Positions 30,930-38,502 of a stretch of 40,951 nucleotides of DNA are shown piece after piece (the first letter of the stretch is position 1; the number at the start of each line of letters is the position of its first letter). The notes below the pieces were generated by a model. It worked only from the letters and a program-made list of their open reading frames with translations. It had not been told where the DNA came from and did not search any database. This stretch comes from Actinoplanes oryzae (GTDB taxonomy: Bacteria; Actinomycetota; Actinomycetes; Mycobacteriales; Micromonosporaceae). Where the stretch lies: contig NZ_JAUQWH010000077.1 in the NCBI RefSeq assembly GCF_030757795.1, positions 1 to 40,951 of the forward strand. Direction: 5' to 3'. A program made the translations under genes and the position numbers.

Positions 30930-31858
30930 CCGGGGCAGAGTTCAGCGAGGTCGACTTCGACCTGCTGGCCGACTATGTCGGCGGCGCGCTGGAGGGCACC
31001 CCGGAGGAGGCCGTCGTCGGGCGCCTGGTCGCTGCGGAGCCCGCCTGGCAGGAGGCGTACGCCGAGCTGACCGCCGCCACGGCCGCGGTCACGATGTCGC
31101 TGCAGTCGTGGGGTGCCGAGCCCGCGCCGATGCCCGAGGACGTGATAGCGCGGCTGGATGCGGCCGTGCTGACCGCCGGCCCGCTCACCAGCCCGGTCAG
31201 CGATCCGATCACCGCGCCTCCCGCCGCCGAGTCGACCATGCCAGCCGCTGCTGCGCCGGAGCGGCACTTGGTGGCCGTACCGGATGCGGGGGAGCGACCC
31301 ACGACGGCCCGGAAGCGGGCCCGGCGGTTGCGGTGGGCGGCACCGATCGGGGTCGCCGCGGCGGTGCTGGCTTTCCTCGGCTTCGGTGTTGAGCGGCTCA
31401 CGACGTCCGGCGGTTCGGACGACTCGGCCGACGCTCCGGCCGCGGCGGGTGCGGCCGAGCTGTCGGTGGCGGCACCTCAGATCGTCGAGTCCGGGACCGA
31501 CTACTCGGAGCAGACCCTGGCCGGTTCGGCGCCCGGCTCCTCGCCGCAGATCATGGCCGCGCCGCAGCAGGACGAGTCGATGCGGTCGTCCAAGGCGCTG
31601 CCGGATGCCGGGGCGGAGGTGGCTCTCGACCGGTTGCGGGTGCGGGACGCCCTGCTGGCTTGTCTCGGAGCCATCACCCGCGAGAACGGCGCCGGGCCGA
31701 TCACCGCGCAGACGGCCGACTTCGCACGCTACGCCGGGGCGCCGGCCGTGATCGTGCACTTCACCGCGACGAACGGGACCTGGGCGTGGGCGGTCGGACC
31801 GGACTGCGGATCGCCCGGCTCCGGCTCCGGCAAGCTCGCTTTCGTCCGGGTAGGCTGA
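30926..31858 (+). CDS. Membrane anti-sigma factor for SigM
   Basis: 310 residues from GTG 30926, overlapping sigM by GTGA. The cytoplasmic part (about 1-135) starts MTGAEFSEVDFDLLADYVGGALEGTPEEAVVGRLVAAEP, the helical layout of anti-sigma domains, but lacks the HxxxCxxC zinc motif. A membrane helix (about 134-155, WAAPIGVAAAVLAFLGFGV) is followed by an extracytoplasmic Ala/Ser-rich region and a folded C-terminal domain with two Cys (LLACLGAIT, GPDCGSPG). Its place after sigM matches RsmA of mycobacteria. The signal it senses is not evident; the outer Cys pair could be a redox or disulfide element. Confidence 0.8.
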   Translation: MTGAEFSEVDFDLLADYVGGALEGTPEEAVVGRLVAAEPAWQEAYAELTAATAAVTMSLQSWGAEPAPMPEDVIARLDAAVLTAGPLTSPVSDPITAPPAAESTMPAAAAPERHLVAVPDAGERPTTARKRARRLRWAAPIGVAAAVLAFLGFGVERLTTSGGSDDSADAPAAAGAAELSVAAPQIVESGTDYSEQTLAGSAPGSSPQIMAAPQQDESMRSSKALPDAGAEVALDRLRVRDALLACLGAITRENGAGPITAQTADFARYAGAPAVIVHFTATNGTWAWAVGPDCGSPGSGSGKLAFVRVG

Positions 31859-31918
31859 CCGGATACCCGCACGTCGTGAGGCGGCCCACTATGCCGCGTC
31901 CCACATGCCGCGTCGCGG

Positions 31919-31946
31919 GGGAACATTGCTTGCCTACCATGACGTT
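31919..31946 (+). promoter_or_regulatory. ECF-type promoter of trxBA
   Basis: GGGAAC (31919-31924), 18 bases, then CGTT (31943-31946), 51 bases before the trxB GTG. This is the GGGAAY-N18-GTT layout of SigR-type promoters and is also close to the GGAAC/CGT layout of other ECF factors. In Streptomyces trxBA is a known SigR target. Here SigM, SigR or SigE-type factors are all possible users. Confidence 0.6.
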
Positions 31947-31997
31947 CTAGCGTGCGATGTCGCCGGAAGTCGGCGAGACCAGACTGAGGAGTCGGCA

Positions 31998-32957
31998 GTG
32001 GACGAGGTCCGCAACCTGATCATCATCGGCTCGGGGCCGTCCGGTTACACCGCGGCGCTCTACGCGGCCCGGGCCAACCTGAAGCCGCTGGTCATCGAGG
32101 GTGTGCAGTCCGGTGGCGCGCTCATGACCACCACCGAGGTCGAGAACTTCCCGGGTCACCCCGACGGGATCATGGGCCCCGAGCTCATGGACAACATGCG
32201 CAAGCAGGCCGAGAAGTTCGGTGCCGAGTTCATCACCGACGACGTGACGCGCGTCGAGCTGACCGACAAGCCGACCGCCGCCGGCACCGAGGGCCTCAAG
32301 ACCGTCTGGGTGGGCGAGAAGGAGTACTTCGCCCGCGCGGTCATCCTCTCCACCGGCTCCGCGTGGCGGCCGCTGGGCGTGCCCGGCGAGCAGGAACTGC
32401 TCGGCCACGGCGTCTCGTCCTGTGCGACCTGTGACGGCTTCTTCTTCCGCAACCACAACATCATCGTGGTGGGCGGCGGCGACTCCGCGATGGAGGAGGC
32501 GACCTTCCTGACGCGCTTCGCCGAGACGGTGACGATCGTGCACCGCCGCGACTCGTTCCGCGCGAGCAAGGTCATGCAGCTCCGGGCGCTCAACAACCCG
32601 AAGATCAAGGTCGAGTGGAACTCGACGGTCGAGGAGATCCTCGGCGACGACGGCAAGGTCGTCGGCGCCCGCCTCCGCAACGTCGAGACCGGCGAGACCA
32701 AGGTCCTCGACGTCACCGGCGTCTTCGTCGCGATCGGCCACGACCCGCGCAGCGAGCTCTTCAAGGGCCAGGTCGAGCTCGACGACGAGGGCTACGTCAA
32801 GGTCGACGCCCCGAGCACCCGCACCAACATCCCCGGCGTGTTCGCGGCGGGCGACCTGGTCGACCACACCTACCGTCAGGCCATCACGGCCTCCGGCACC
32901 GGCTGCGCCGCAGCGCTGGACGCCGAGCGCTTCATCGCATCGTTCATCGAGCTGTAA
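31998..32957 (+). CDS. trxB: Thioredoxin-disulfide reductase
   Basis: 319 residues from GTG 31998, with GAGGAG upstream. This FAD enzyme passes electrons from NADPH to thioredoxin. FAD site GSGPSGYTAALYAAR (about 11-25), redox pair SCATCDGFF (Cys about 142 and 145), NADPH site VVGGGDSAMEEA with HRRDSFRASK, and C-terminal FAD motif GVFAAGDLVDHTYRQAITASGTGCAAALDAERFI are all present. Length is normal. It is followed by trxA, a conserved pair. The last codons and stop are part of a 35-base repeat. Confidence 0.97.
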   Translation: MDEVRNLIIIGSGPSGYTAALYAARANLKPLVIEGVQSGGALMTTTEVENFPGHPDGIMGPELMDNMRKQAEKFGAEFITDDVTRVELTDKPTAAGTEGLKTVWVGEKEYFARAVILSTGSAWRPLGVPGEQELLGHGVSSCATCDGFFFRNHNIIVVGGGDSAMEEATFLTRFAETVTIVHRRDSFRASKVMQLRALNNPKIKVEWNSTVEEILGDDGKVVGARLRNVETGETKVLDVTGVFVAIGHDPRSELFKGQVELDDEGYVKVDAPSTRTNIPGVFAAGDLVDHTYRQAITASGTGCAAALDAERFIASFIEL

Positions 32958-33120
32958 GCACCACCGCCGGCCTTGGCCGGATCGAGCTGTGAGCACCACC
33001 GCCGGCCTCGGCCGGATCGAGTTGTAAGCATCACCGCCGGCCTCGGCCGGATCGAGCTTTGAGCACCACCGGTCACGGCCGGACCGGGCTGTCAGCACCA
33101 CCGGCCCGGACCGGGCTGTA
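32946..33120 (+). repeat. 35-bp tandem repeat starting in the trxB stop, each with a hairpin
   Basis: Units starting ATCGAGCTGTRAGCACCACC lie at 32946, 32981, 33016 and 33051 (period 35). Two more diverged, shorter ones begin at about 33083 and 33110. The first unit contains the last two codons and the stop of trxB. The first three units carry a CCGGCC(T/C)(T/C)GGCCGG-type palindrome (for example CCGGCCTTGGCCGG) able to form a hairpin; the fourth has a degraded CCGGTCACGGCCGG form. The repeats fill about 165 of the 255 bases between trxB and trxA. Confidence 0.9.
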
Positions 33121-33212
33121 GGCAGCGTCACCCGGGGGCGGCCGAGCGCCCGGGTGACCGCACCACGTCAGGCTTCGGCAACACCAGGCAGAGCAGTAAC
33201 CAGGAGGTTCCA

Positions 33213-33536
33213 GTGGGAGCAAATCAGGCCGTCACCGACGCCACTTTCACGAGTGACGTGCTGCAGTCGGACAAGGTCGTCCTTGTCGACTTCTGGGCCG
33301 AATGGTGCGCGCCGTGCAAGAAGGTGGACCCGCTCCTGCAGGAGATCGCCGCCGAGATGGGCGACAAGGTCAAGATCGTCAAGCTCAACATCGACGAGAA
33401 CCCGGAGACCGCCCGCGCCTACCGCGTCATGTCGGTCCCGACGCTGACCCTCTTCAAGGGCGGCGAGCCGGTCAACTCGGTCGCCGGCGCGAAGCCGAAG
33501 GGCGCCCTGGTCAACTTCATCGAGTCGGCGCTCTGA
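33213..33536 (+). CDS. trxA: Thioredoxin
   Basis: 107 residues from GTG 33213, with CAGGAGG upstream. It is the main disulfide reductant. VLVDFWAEWCAPCKKVDPLLQEIAAEMGDKVKIVKLNIDENPETARAYRVMSVPTLTLFKGG is a full thioredoxin fold. The active site is WCAPC (Cys 32 and 35) instead of WCGPC, and the cis-Pro is in SVPTL. A terminator follows 12 bases after the stop. Confidence 0.97.
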   Translation: MGANQAVTDATFTSDVLQSDKVVLVDFWAEWCAPCKKVDPLLQEIAAEMGDKVKIVKLNIDENPETARAYRVMSVPTLTLFKGGEPVNSVAGAKPKGALVNFIESAL

Positions 33537-33548
33537 CCCGAGCTCCGC

Positions 33549-33590
33549 GCAACGCCTCGCGTCCGGCTTCCGGGTGCGGGGCGTTGCTCT
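33549..33590 (+). terminator. Terminator of trxA
   Basis: GCAACGCC (33549-33556) pairs with GGCGTTGC (33580-33587). An inner CCGGcttCCGG hairpin is nested inside, and TCTTTCC follows. Confidence 0.7.
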
Positions 33591-33593
33591 TTC

Positions 33594-33770
33594 CGCACGG
33601 ATTTCACCACCGCACGGATTTCACCACCGCGCGGAGGTCCAGCCTTCCGCTCGGAGACTCAGCCTTCTGCGCGGAGCCCTGGCTGTTCGCTCGGAGACCC
33701 GGCCTTGGCGGGCGGAGCCCTGGCCATTCTGCGCGGAGCCTCGGCTTGCCGGGCGGCAGGGCCAGCGGCC
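33594..33770. repeat. Degenerate tandem repeats behind trxA
   Basis: CGCACGGATTTCACCAC occurs twice in immediate tandem (33594-33610 and 33611-33627). About seven degenerate 20-22-base units of the type GCGCGGAGCCCTGGC then run to about 33770, alternating GCGCGGAG and GCTCGGAG. The whole stretch 33537-34091 (555 bases) otherwise shows no convincing gene. Confidence 0.75.
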
Positions 33771-34091
33771 GTGAGACGCGGGGCGCAACGTGCGGGACGC
33801 CGGGGCATTCTCTCTTGCTCTCCGCATCGACGAGCCCGCACTTGAGGCGCATCGCAGGCTTTTCGGGCGACGTGCTCATGGGCCGTACGACTCTGCCGGA
33901 GGTTGCCCGGGCGGCATATCGTCGTCAGCGGCTCCAGTCACTTCGCTCTGTGAGGGTGCTGTCCCCGAAGCGTCAGCGGATCGTGATGCGACGCACGGAG
34001 CGGGCATCGATGCCGGGCCGTGCCGGGCACCACGGAGTAGGCTCCGGAAGTTGCCCTCCTGCCATCCCCCCGAGTTGTTAGGGAGCCGCAC

Positions 34092-35243
34092 GTGCGCTCG
34101 ATCCGACGTGGAGACACCGGTCCGGCCGTCGAGGAGATCCGGTCGATCCTGGTGACTCTGGAGTTGCTGGAGACCGGGGGCCCCGAGTTCGACGACGGCA
34201 CCGAAAACGCCGTGCGTGCCTTCCAGCAGAGCCGCGGTCTCGGCGTGGACGGCATCGTCGGCACCGAGACCTGGTCCGCCCTCGACGGCGCCCGGTGGAA
34301 GCTGGGTGCGCGCACGCTGTTCCACTCCGTGCCCACGTTCCTGGTCGGTGAGGACGTGCGCACCCTCCAGGAGCGCCTGCTCGAGATGGGCTTCGACACC
34401 GGCCGGGCCGACGGGATCTACGGGCCGCGCACCGCCCGGGCCGTCGCCCAGTTCCAGCGCGAGGTCGGCCTGACCCCCGACGGCTCGTGCGGCCCCCAGA
34501 CCATGAAGGCGCTGCGCCGGCTCGGCCGCAAGGTCGTCGGCGGCCGCCCCAACTGGCTGCGCGAGGCCGAGGCGTTCCGCCAGTCCGGCTCCAGCCTGGT
34601 CGGCAAGACGATCGTCATCGATCCCGGCCACGGCGGCGCGGAGGATCTGGGTGTCGTCGTGCCCGACGGGCAGCTGCGCTGGACCGAGGCCGATCTGGTC
34701 TTCGACATCGCCACCCGGCTGGAGGGCCGGCTGGCCGCCGCGGGCATGCGTGTCCACCTGACCCGCGGCCCGGCGCCCACCCAGCCCATGACCGGCCAGG
34801 AGCGGGCGGCCCTCGCCAACAGCCTCGGCGCCGACCTGCTCATCTCGTTGCACCTGGACGGGCACGACAACGCGGCCGCGGAGGGCGTGGCGACCTACCA
34901 CTACGGCACCGGCAACGGTGTGACGTCGACGGTGGGGGAGCGGCTCGCCAACCTCGTCCAGCGCGAGGTCGTCGTGCGCACCGGCATGCAGGACTGCCGC
35001 ATCCACGCCAAGACGTGGGAGCTGCTCCGGCTCACCCGGATGCCGGCTGTTCGGGTCGACCTCGGCTATCTGTCCTCGCCGACCGACCGCGAGCGCCTCA
35101 TCGACCCGGCGTTCCGTGAGCAGATCGTCGAGGCCGTGCTCGCCGCGGTCCAGCGCATGTACTACCCGGTCGAGGCCGACGTGCCGACCGGCTCGATCGA
35201 CGTCCGCCAGCTGCGGCTCGCGTTGGCCTCCCGCAACACCTGA
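34092..35243 (+). CDS. cwlM: CwlM-like protein: two PG-binding domains and amidase_3 domain
   Basis: 383 residues from GTG 34092, with GGGAG upstream. Two peptidoglycan-binding_1 domains (about 1-70, FQQSRGLGVDGIVGTETW; about 78-145, FQREVGLTPDGSCGPQT) precede an N-acetylmuramoyl-L-alanine amidase_3 domain (about 173-365: IVIDPGHGG, RWTEADLVFDIATRLE, LLISLHLDGH). There is no signal peptide. The position where the family usually has the catalytic Glu (vEtGFlsN) reads RVDLGYLSS, with Asp. In mycobacteria CwlM is a cytoplasmic PknB substrate that activates MurA rather than cutting wall. The missing signal peptide and altered residue fit that type. Neighbours trxA and GNAT agree with the CwlM locus. 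Confidence 0.88.
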   Translation: MRSIRRGDTGPAVEEIRSILVTLELLETGGPEFDDGTENAVRAFQQSRGLGVDGIVGTETWSALDGARWKLGARTLFHSVPTFLVGEDVRTLQERLLEMGFDTGRADGIYGPRTARAVAQFQREVGLTPDGSCGPQTMKALRRLGRKVVGGRPNWLREAEAFRQSGSSLVGKTIVIDPGHGGAEDLGVVVPDGQLRWTEADLVFDIATRLEGRLAAAGMRVHLTRGPAPTQPMTGQERAALANSLGADLLISLHLDGHDNAAAEGVATYHYGTGNGVTSTVGERLANLVQREVVVRTGMQDCRIHAKTWELLRLTRMPAVRVDLGYLSSPTDRERLIDPAFREQIVEAVLAAVQRMYYPVEADVPTGSIDVRQLRLALASRNT

Positions 35244-35259
35244 TCCTGTACGACGCCCG

Positions 35260-35293
35260 AGCGGCCGGCCCGTCACAGGACGAGCCGGCCGCT
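35260..35293 (+). terminator. Hairpin behind the CwlM-like gene
   Basis: AGCGGCCGGC (35260-35269) and GCCGGCCGCT (35284-35293) are perfect 10-base arms, 17 bases after the stop. No T-run follows, so it is a U-less terminator candidate. Confidence 0.55.
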
Positions 35294-35417
35294 TCGCATT
35301 CCGGAACGTCTCGGTGAACCCGAGCAGTACGTAACCTCCGAGCGGCCAGCCACTTCACGTGTACGTGACTGCAACTGCTGGCCGCCTCACGTGTACGTCG
35401 GCTCCGAGTAGCCAGCT

Positions 35418-35460
35418 GCTTCATGTGCGCCGGCTTCATGTGCGCCGGCTTCATGTGCAC
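35418..35460. repeat. 15-bp triple repeat
   Basis: GCTTCATGTGCGCCG at 35418 and 35433, with GCTTCATGTGCAC at 35448 (period 15). Looser CTTCACGTGTACGT-like relatives lie at about 35350-35400 in the same convergent spacer. Confidence 0.85.
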
Positions 35461-35505
35461 ATCGGCATGGTCGACCATCGGCAAGCAGATGCCGATGCCC
35501 GGGTG

Positions 35506-35820
35506 CTAGTGGAAGACCTTGAGGCCCACGACGCCGCTCACCACGAGCAGCAGGCACAGGATCCGCGGCAGGCTGGCCGACTCCCCGAGCGCCAGCATGC
35601 CCACCAGTGCCGTGCCGACCGCGCCGATCCCGACCCACACGGCGTAGCCGGTGCCCACGGGGATGCTGCGCATCGCGTAGCCGAGCCCGGCCATGCTGAG
35701 CACCAGGGCGACGCCGAACACGGCGGTGGGCAGCGGACGGGAGAACCCCGAGCTCCGGTCGAGCGCGATCGCCCACACCGTCTCAAGAATCCCGGAAACG
35801 ATCAGAACGAGCCATGCCAT
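35506..35820 (-). CDS. SMR-family transporter, SugE/Gdx-like (guanidinium exporter)
   Basis: 104 residues from ATG 35820, with GAGGGAGG upstream on the minus strand. Four membrane helices. Glu in ILETVWAIALDRSSGFSR is the essential proton/substrate-binding Glu, and W-A, then S-x-G-F, is the SugE/Gdx pattern. IPVGTGYAVWVGIGAVGTALVGMLALGE is the third-helix signature. Gdx members export guanidinium by proton antiport; a multidrug (EmrE) role is less likely. A long open frame upstream (to 37149) is not part of it. I looked for a guanidine riboswitch in the leader and did not recognise one. Confidence 0.85.
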   Translation of the reverse strand: MAWLVLIVSGILETVWAIALDRSSGFSRPLPTAVFGVALVLSMAGLGYAMRSIPVGTGYAVWVGIGAVGTALVGMLALGESASLPRILCLLLVVSGVVGLKVFH

Positions 35821-36079
35821 GGCAGACGCCTCCCTCGCGGGCGGTCGTCTTGTCAGGCCGGGTACGACACGCAACTCGTCCGGGGCGGCCACAGCGCGGC
35901 GCCACTTCCAGGCTAGCGCTCCGGCCGGCGGTGGCCACCCTCTGTTGCTGAGGTCACCACACCGGCTCCGGGCCGCAGGGGCCAGAGTCGCCGCGTCGAG
36001 CAAGCCGCGCCACCCGGCCTCAGTGAGCGGCGACAACAAACCACCACGACGAGAGGCCACAGCAGGCCGCCGGGACGAG

Positions 36080-36173
36080 CGCCACACGACGAGACGAGAC
36101 GGGATGCCACGCGACACGACCGGGCGAGACGAACGCCACACGACGCGACGCCACACGACGCGACGGGATGCCA
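36080..36173. repeat. Duplicated GACG-rich spacer repeats
   Basis: CGCCACACGACG occurs at 36080, 36134 and 36149, and GACGGGATGCCA at 36098 and 36162. The order within the block is also kept, pointing to partial duplication. The spacer 35821-36353 (533 bases) between the SMR and GNAT genes is otherwise without a convincing gene. Confidence 0.75.
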
Positions 36174-36353
36174 TGAAGACGCGACGGGACGCGACGCCGG
36201 AGCGGGATGGCACGGGACCGGAGGAGAAAGCGGCCAGGCGTAGCGGGTGAGTTGCAGAGTAAGCCCGGCGGCCGCGCACTTCGCCTGCGCCGCACCTGGA
36301 TCCGTCCGTCGGGGCAGTCGCTTGCGGGCACGCGTATTTGATGAAAAGCGCAC

Positions 36354-37019
36354 TCAGCCCGGCGTCGACGTCGTCGCTGGCGCCGGGCGGACCGGCCGCA
36401 GTAGCGTCTCGGGGCTCATCGAGCCGAGCAGCTTCTCGAGCGCGTATTCGACGTCCGACTTCCAGGACAACGCCGTGCGCAGCTCCAGGCGCAGGCGCGG
36501 ATAGCGCGGGTGCGGCCGGACGGTCTTGAAGCCGACCGACAGGAAGAAGTCGACCGGGGCGACGCAGCCCTCCTCGCCCTCGCTCGCCTCGCCGAACTTC
36601 TGGTCGCCGAAGGCCTCGATCGCCTTGACGCCGCGCTTGGTGAGGTCGCGGGCGACGCCCTGGACGAGCATGCGGCCGATGCCGCCGCCGGCGAAGGCGG
36701 GGACGACGTGGGCGATCATCAGCAGCGCGGCGTCGGCGCTGACGGGGGAGGTGGGGAAGGCCATGGACCGGGGCACGTACGCCGGCGGGGCGAACATCAC
36801 GAACCCGGCCGGCATGCCGTCGACGTAGGCCAGCTTGCCGCAGGAGCCCCACTCGAGCAGCGTCTGGGAGACCCACGCCTCCTTCTCGAGGCCGGGGTCG
36901 CCGGTGGCGCAGGCGCGCTCGGCGGACACCGGGTCGAGCTCCCAGTAGACGCAGCCCCGGCAGGGGCGGGGGAGGTCCTCGAGGGTGTCGAGGGTCAGAT
37001 TGACCAGGCGTCGCGACAT
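36354..37019 (-). CDS. GNAT-family N-acetyltransferase (Rv3916c type)
   Basis: 221 residues from ATG 37019 (MSRRLVNLTLDTLEDLPRPCRGCVYWELDP). The longer frame to 37106 has no ribosome site. The fold shows AYVDGMPAGFVMFAPP, then LLMIAHVVPAFAGGGIGRMLVQGVARDLTKRG, the acetyl-CoA loop, and VDFFLSVGFKTVRPHPRYPRLRLEL. CRGC near the N-terminus is a conserved oddity of this actinobacterial subfamily, which sits between cwlM and parB in mycobacteria. The substrate is unknown. Confidence 0.85.
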   Translation of the reverse strand: MSRRLVNLTLDTLEDLPRPCRGCVYWELDPVSAERACATGDPGLEKEAWVSQTLLEWGSCGKLAYVDGMPAGFVMFAPPAYVPRSMAFPTSPVSADAALLMIAHVVPAFAGGGIGRMLVQGVARDLTKRGVKAIEAFGDQKFGEASEGEEGCVAPVDFFLSVGFKTVRPHPRYPRLRLELRTALSWKSDVEYALEKLLGSMSPETLLRPVRPAPATTSTPG

Positions 37020-37212
37020 CGCGGGTCCCCAGGATCTCGGTAGCTGTCCACATGTGCCGAAGCTGGATCCTACGCGCATCGGGGTCCACCGGCACGGGAT
37101 TGGCACCCGCCCGGGTGTCCCGCTCGGTGAACAACCGGCTCGGATCCATAAGTCAGACGTCTACCCTGGGCACAAGACGTTGACCACACCACGTTTGCCG
37201 AGGTGAAGACGC

Positions 37213-38502
37213 ATGTCCGGAACCACCCAGGACGATTACACCGATCGCTATGCGCGCCGGGTCAGGGGGATGACGACCTCCGAGATCCGCGCCCTGTTCG
37301 CCGTCGCCAGCCGGCCGGAGGTGGTGTCGCTGGCCGGCGGGTCGCCCTACATTGCCGCGCTTCCGCTCGACGCGGTCGGCGAGATGATGGGCCGGCTCGC
37401 GGCCGAGTCGGGTGCGACGACCCTGCAGTACGGCATCGGGCAGGGCACGCTCGAGCTGCGCGAGCGCATCTGCGAGGTCATGGAGCTGTCCGGGATCAAG
37501 GCGTCGCCGGACGACGTGGTGGTGACCGTCGGCGGGCAGCAGGCGCTCGACCTGGTGGCACGGCTGTTCCTGGACCCGGGTGACGTGGTGCTCGCCGAGG
37601 GGCCGACCTATGTCGGCGCACTCGGCGTGTTCCAGGCCGCCCAGGCACAGGTGCGGCACGTGGCCATGGACGCCGACGGCCTGATCCCCGAGGCACTCGA
37701 GGCAGCGATAAGGGAGGCAGGTGGGCGGGCCAAGTATCTCTACACGATCCCCACCTTCCAGAACCCGGCCGGCGTCACGCTGTCCGAGGAGCGCCGGGAG
37801 GTCATCCTCGACATCTGCGAGCGGCACGGGCTGCTGGTGGTGGAGGACGACCCCTACGGCACGCTCAGCTTCGAGGGCGAGGCCCCACGCCCGCTGCGCG
37901 CTCGGCGGCGGGACGGCGTGTTGTACCTGAGCACGTTCTCCAAGACCTTCGCGCCGGGGCTGCGGGTCGGATGGATCCTGGCACCCCATGCCGTACGCGA
38001 GAAGCTCGTCATGGCCTCCGAGGCGAACATCCTGTGCCCGAGCGCGTTCGCTCAGCACGCCGTGACGCAGTACCTGTCGACGATGCCGTGGCGCGAGCAG
38101 ATCAAGTCGTACCGCGAGATCTACCGTGAGCGCCGCGACGCGATGCTCGACGCGCTCGACGGTCTCATGCCGCCAGGCACCACGTGGACCCGTCCGAACG
38201 GTGGCCTGTTCGTGTGGGTGACCCTCCCCGAGGGCCTCGACGCCAAGGCGATGATGCCGCGGGCCATCGCGGCGCGGGTGGCGTACGTGCCGGGCACGGG
38301 CTTCTACGCCGACGGCACGGGCACCGGCCACATGCGGCTCAACTACTCGTTCCCGGCTCCGGAGCGCATCCGGGAGGGCATCCGCCGGCTCTCCGGCGTC
38401 ATGGAGCAGGAGCTCGCCATGCGCGCGGTGTTCGGCCCGACAACCCCCCACCGCCGTCGGGGCCGGGCCGCCGCGGACACTCCCGGCCCCGACTTGGCAT
38501 GA
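37213..38502 (+). CDS. PLP-dependent aminotransferase (class I/II, MocR/2-aminoadipate-type)
   Basis: 429 residues from ATG 37213, with GAGGTGA upstream. Fold type I: QYGIGQGTLELRERICEVM, VTVGGQQALDLVARLFLDPGDVVLAEGPTY, TIPTFQNPAGVTLSEERR, VEDDPYGTLSF, and the PLP Lys in STFSKTFAPGLRVGW. RLNYSF near the C-terminus holds the carboxylate-binding Arg. No helix-turn-helix is fused, so it is a stand-alone aminotransferase of the LysN/2-aminoadipate group, with substrate undetermined. Its stop overlaps the next ATG (ATGA), so the two are translationally coupled, which suggests a linked pathway. Confidence 0.9.
   Translation: MSGTTQDDYTDRYARRVRGMTTSEIRALFAVASRPEVVSLAGGSPYIAALPLDAVGEMMGRLAAESGATTLQYGIGQGTLELRERICEVMELSGIKASPDDVVVTVGGQQALDLVARLFLDPGDVVLAEGPTYVGALGVFQAAQAQVRHVAMDADGLIPEALEAAIREAGGRAKYLYTIPTFQNPAGVTLSEERREVILDICERHGLLVVEDDPYGTLSFEGEAPRPLRARRRDGVLYLSTFSKTFAPGLRVGWILAPHAVREKLVMASEANILCPSAFAQHAVTQYLSTMPWREQIKSYREIYRERRDAMLDALDGLMPPGTTWTRPNGGLFVWVTLPEGLDAKAMMPRAIAARVAYVPGTGFYADGTGTGHMRLNYSFPAPERIREGIRRLSGVMEQELAMRAVFGPTTPHRRRGRAAADTPGPDLA

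Noticed and set aside
32946..33120. CRISPR array
   Set aside because: Units are contiguous without unique spacers and no cas genes are present. The same holds for the repeats at 16012, 33594, 35418 and 36080.
33604..33879. Small minus-strand frame of 91 codons in the spacer behind trxA
   Set aside because: It is made of the degenerate repeats and has no ribosome site or recognisable domain.
35821..35960. Guanidine riboswitch upstream of the SMR transporter
   Set aside because: I looked for the conserved guanidine-I core and for paired ACGR hairpins and did not find a convincing version. A covariance-model search would settle it.
35821..37149. N-terminal extension of the SMR gene on the minus strand
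   Set aside because: The SMR family is about 105 residues, a good ribosome site precedes ATG 35820, and the extension overlaps the GNAT gene in another frame.
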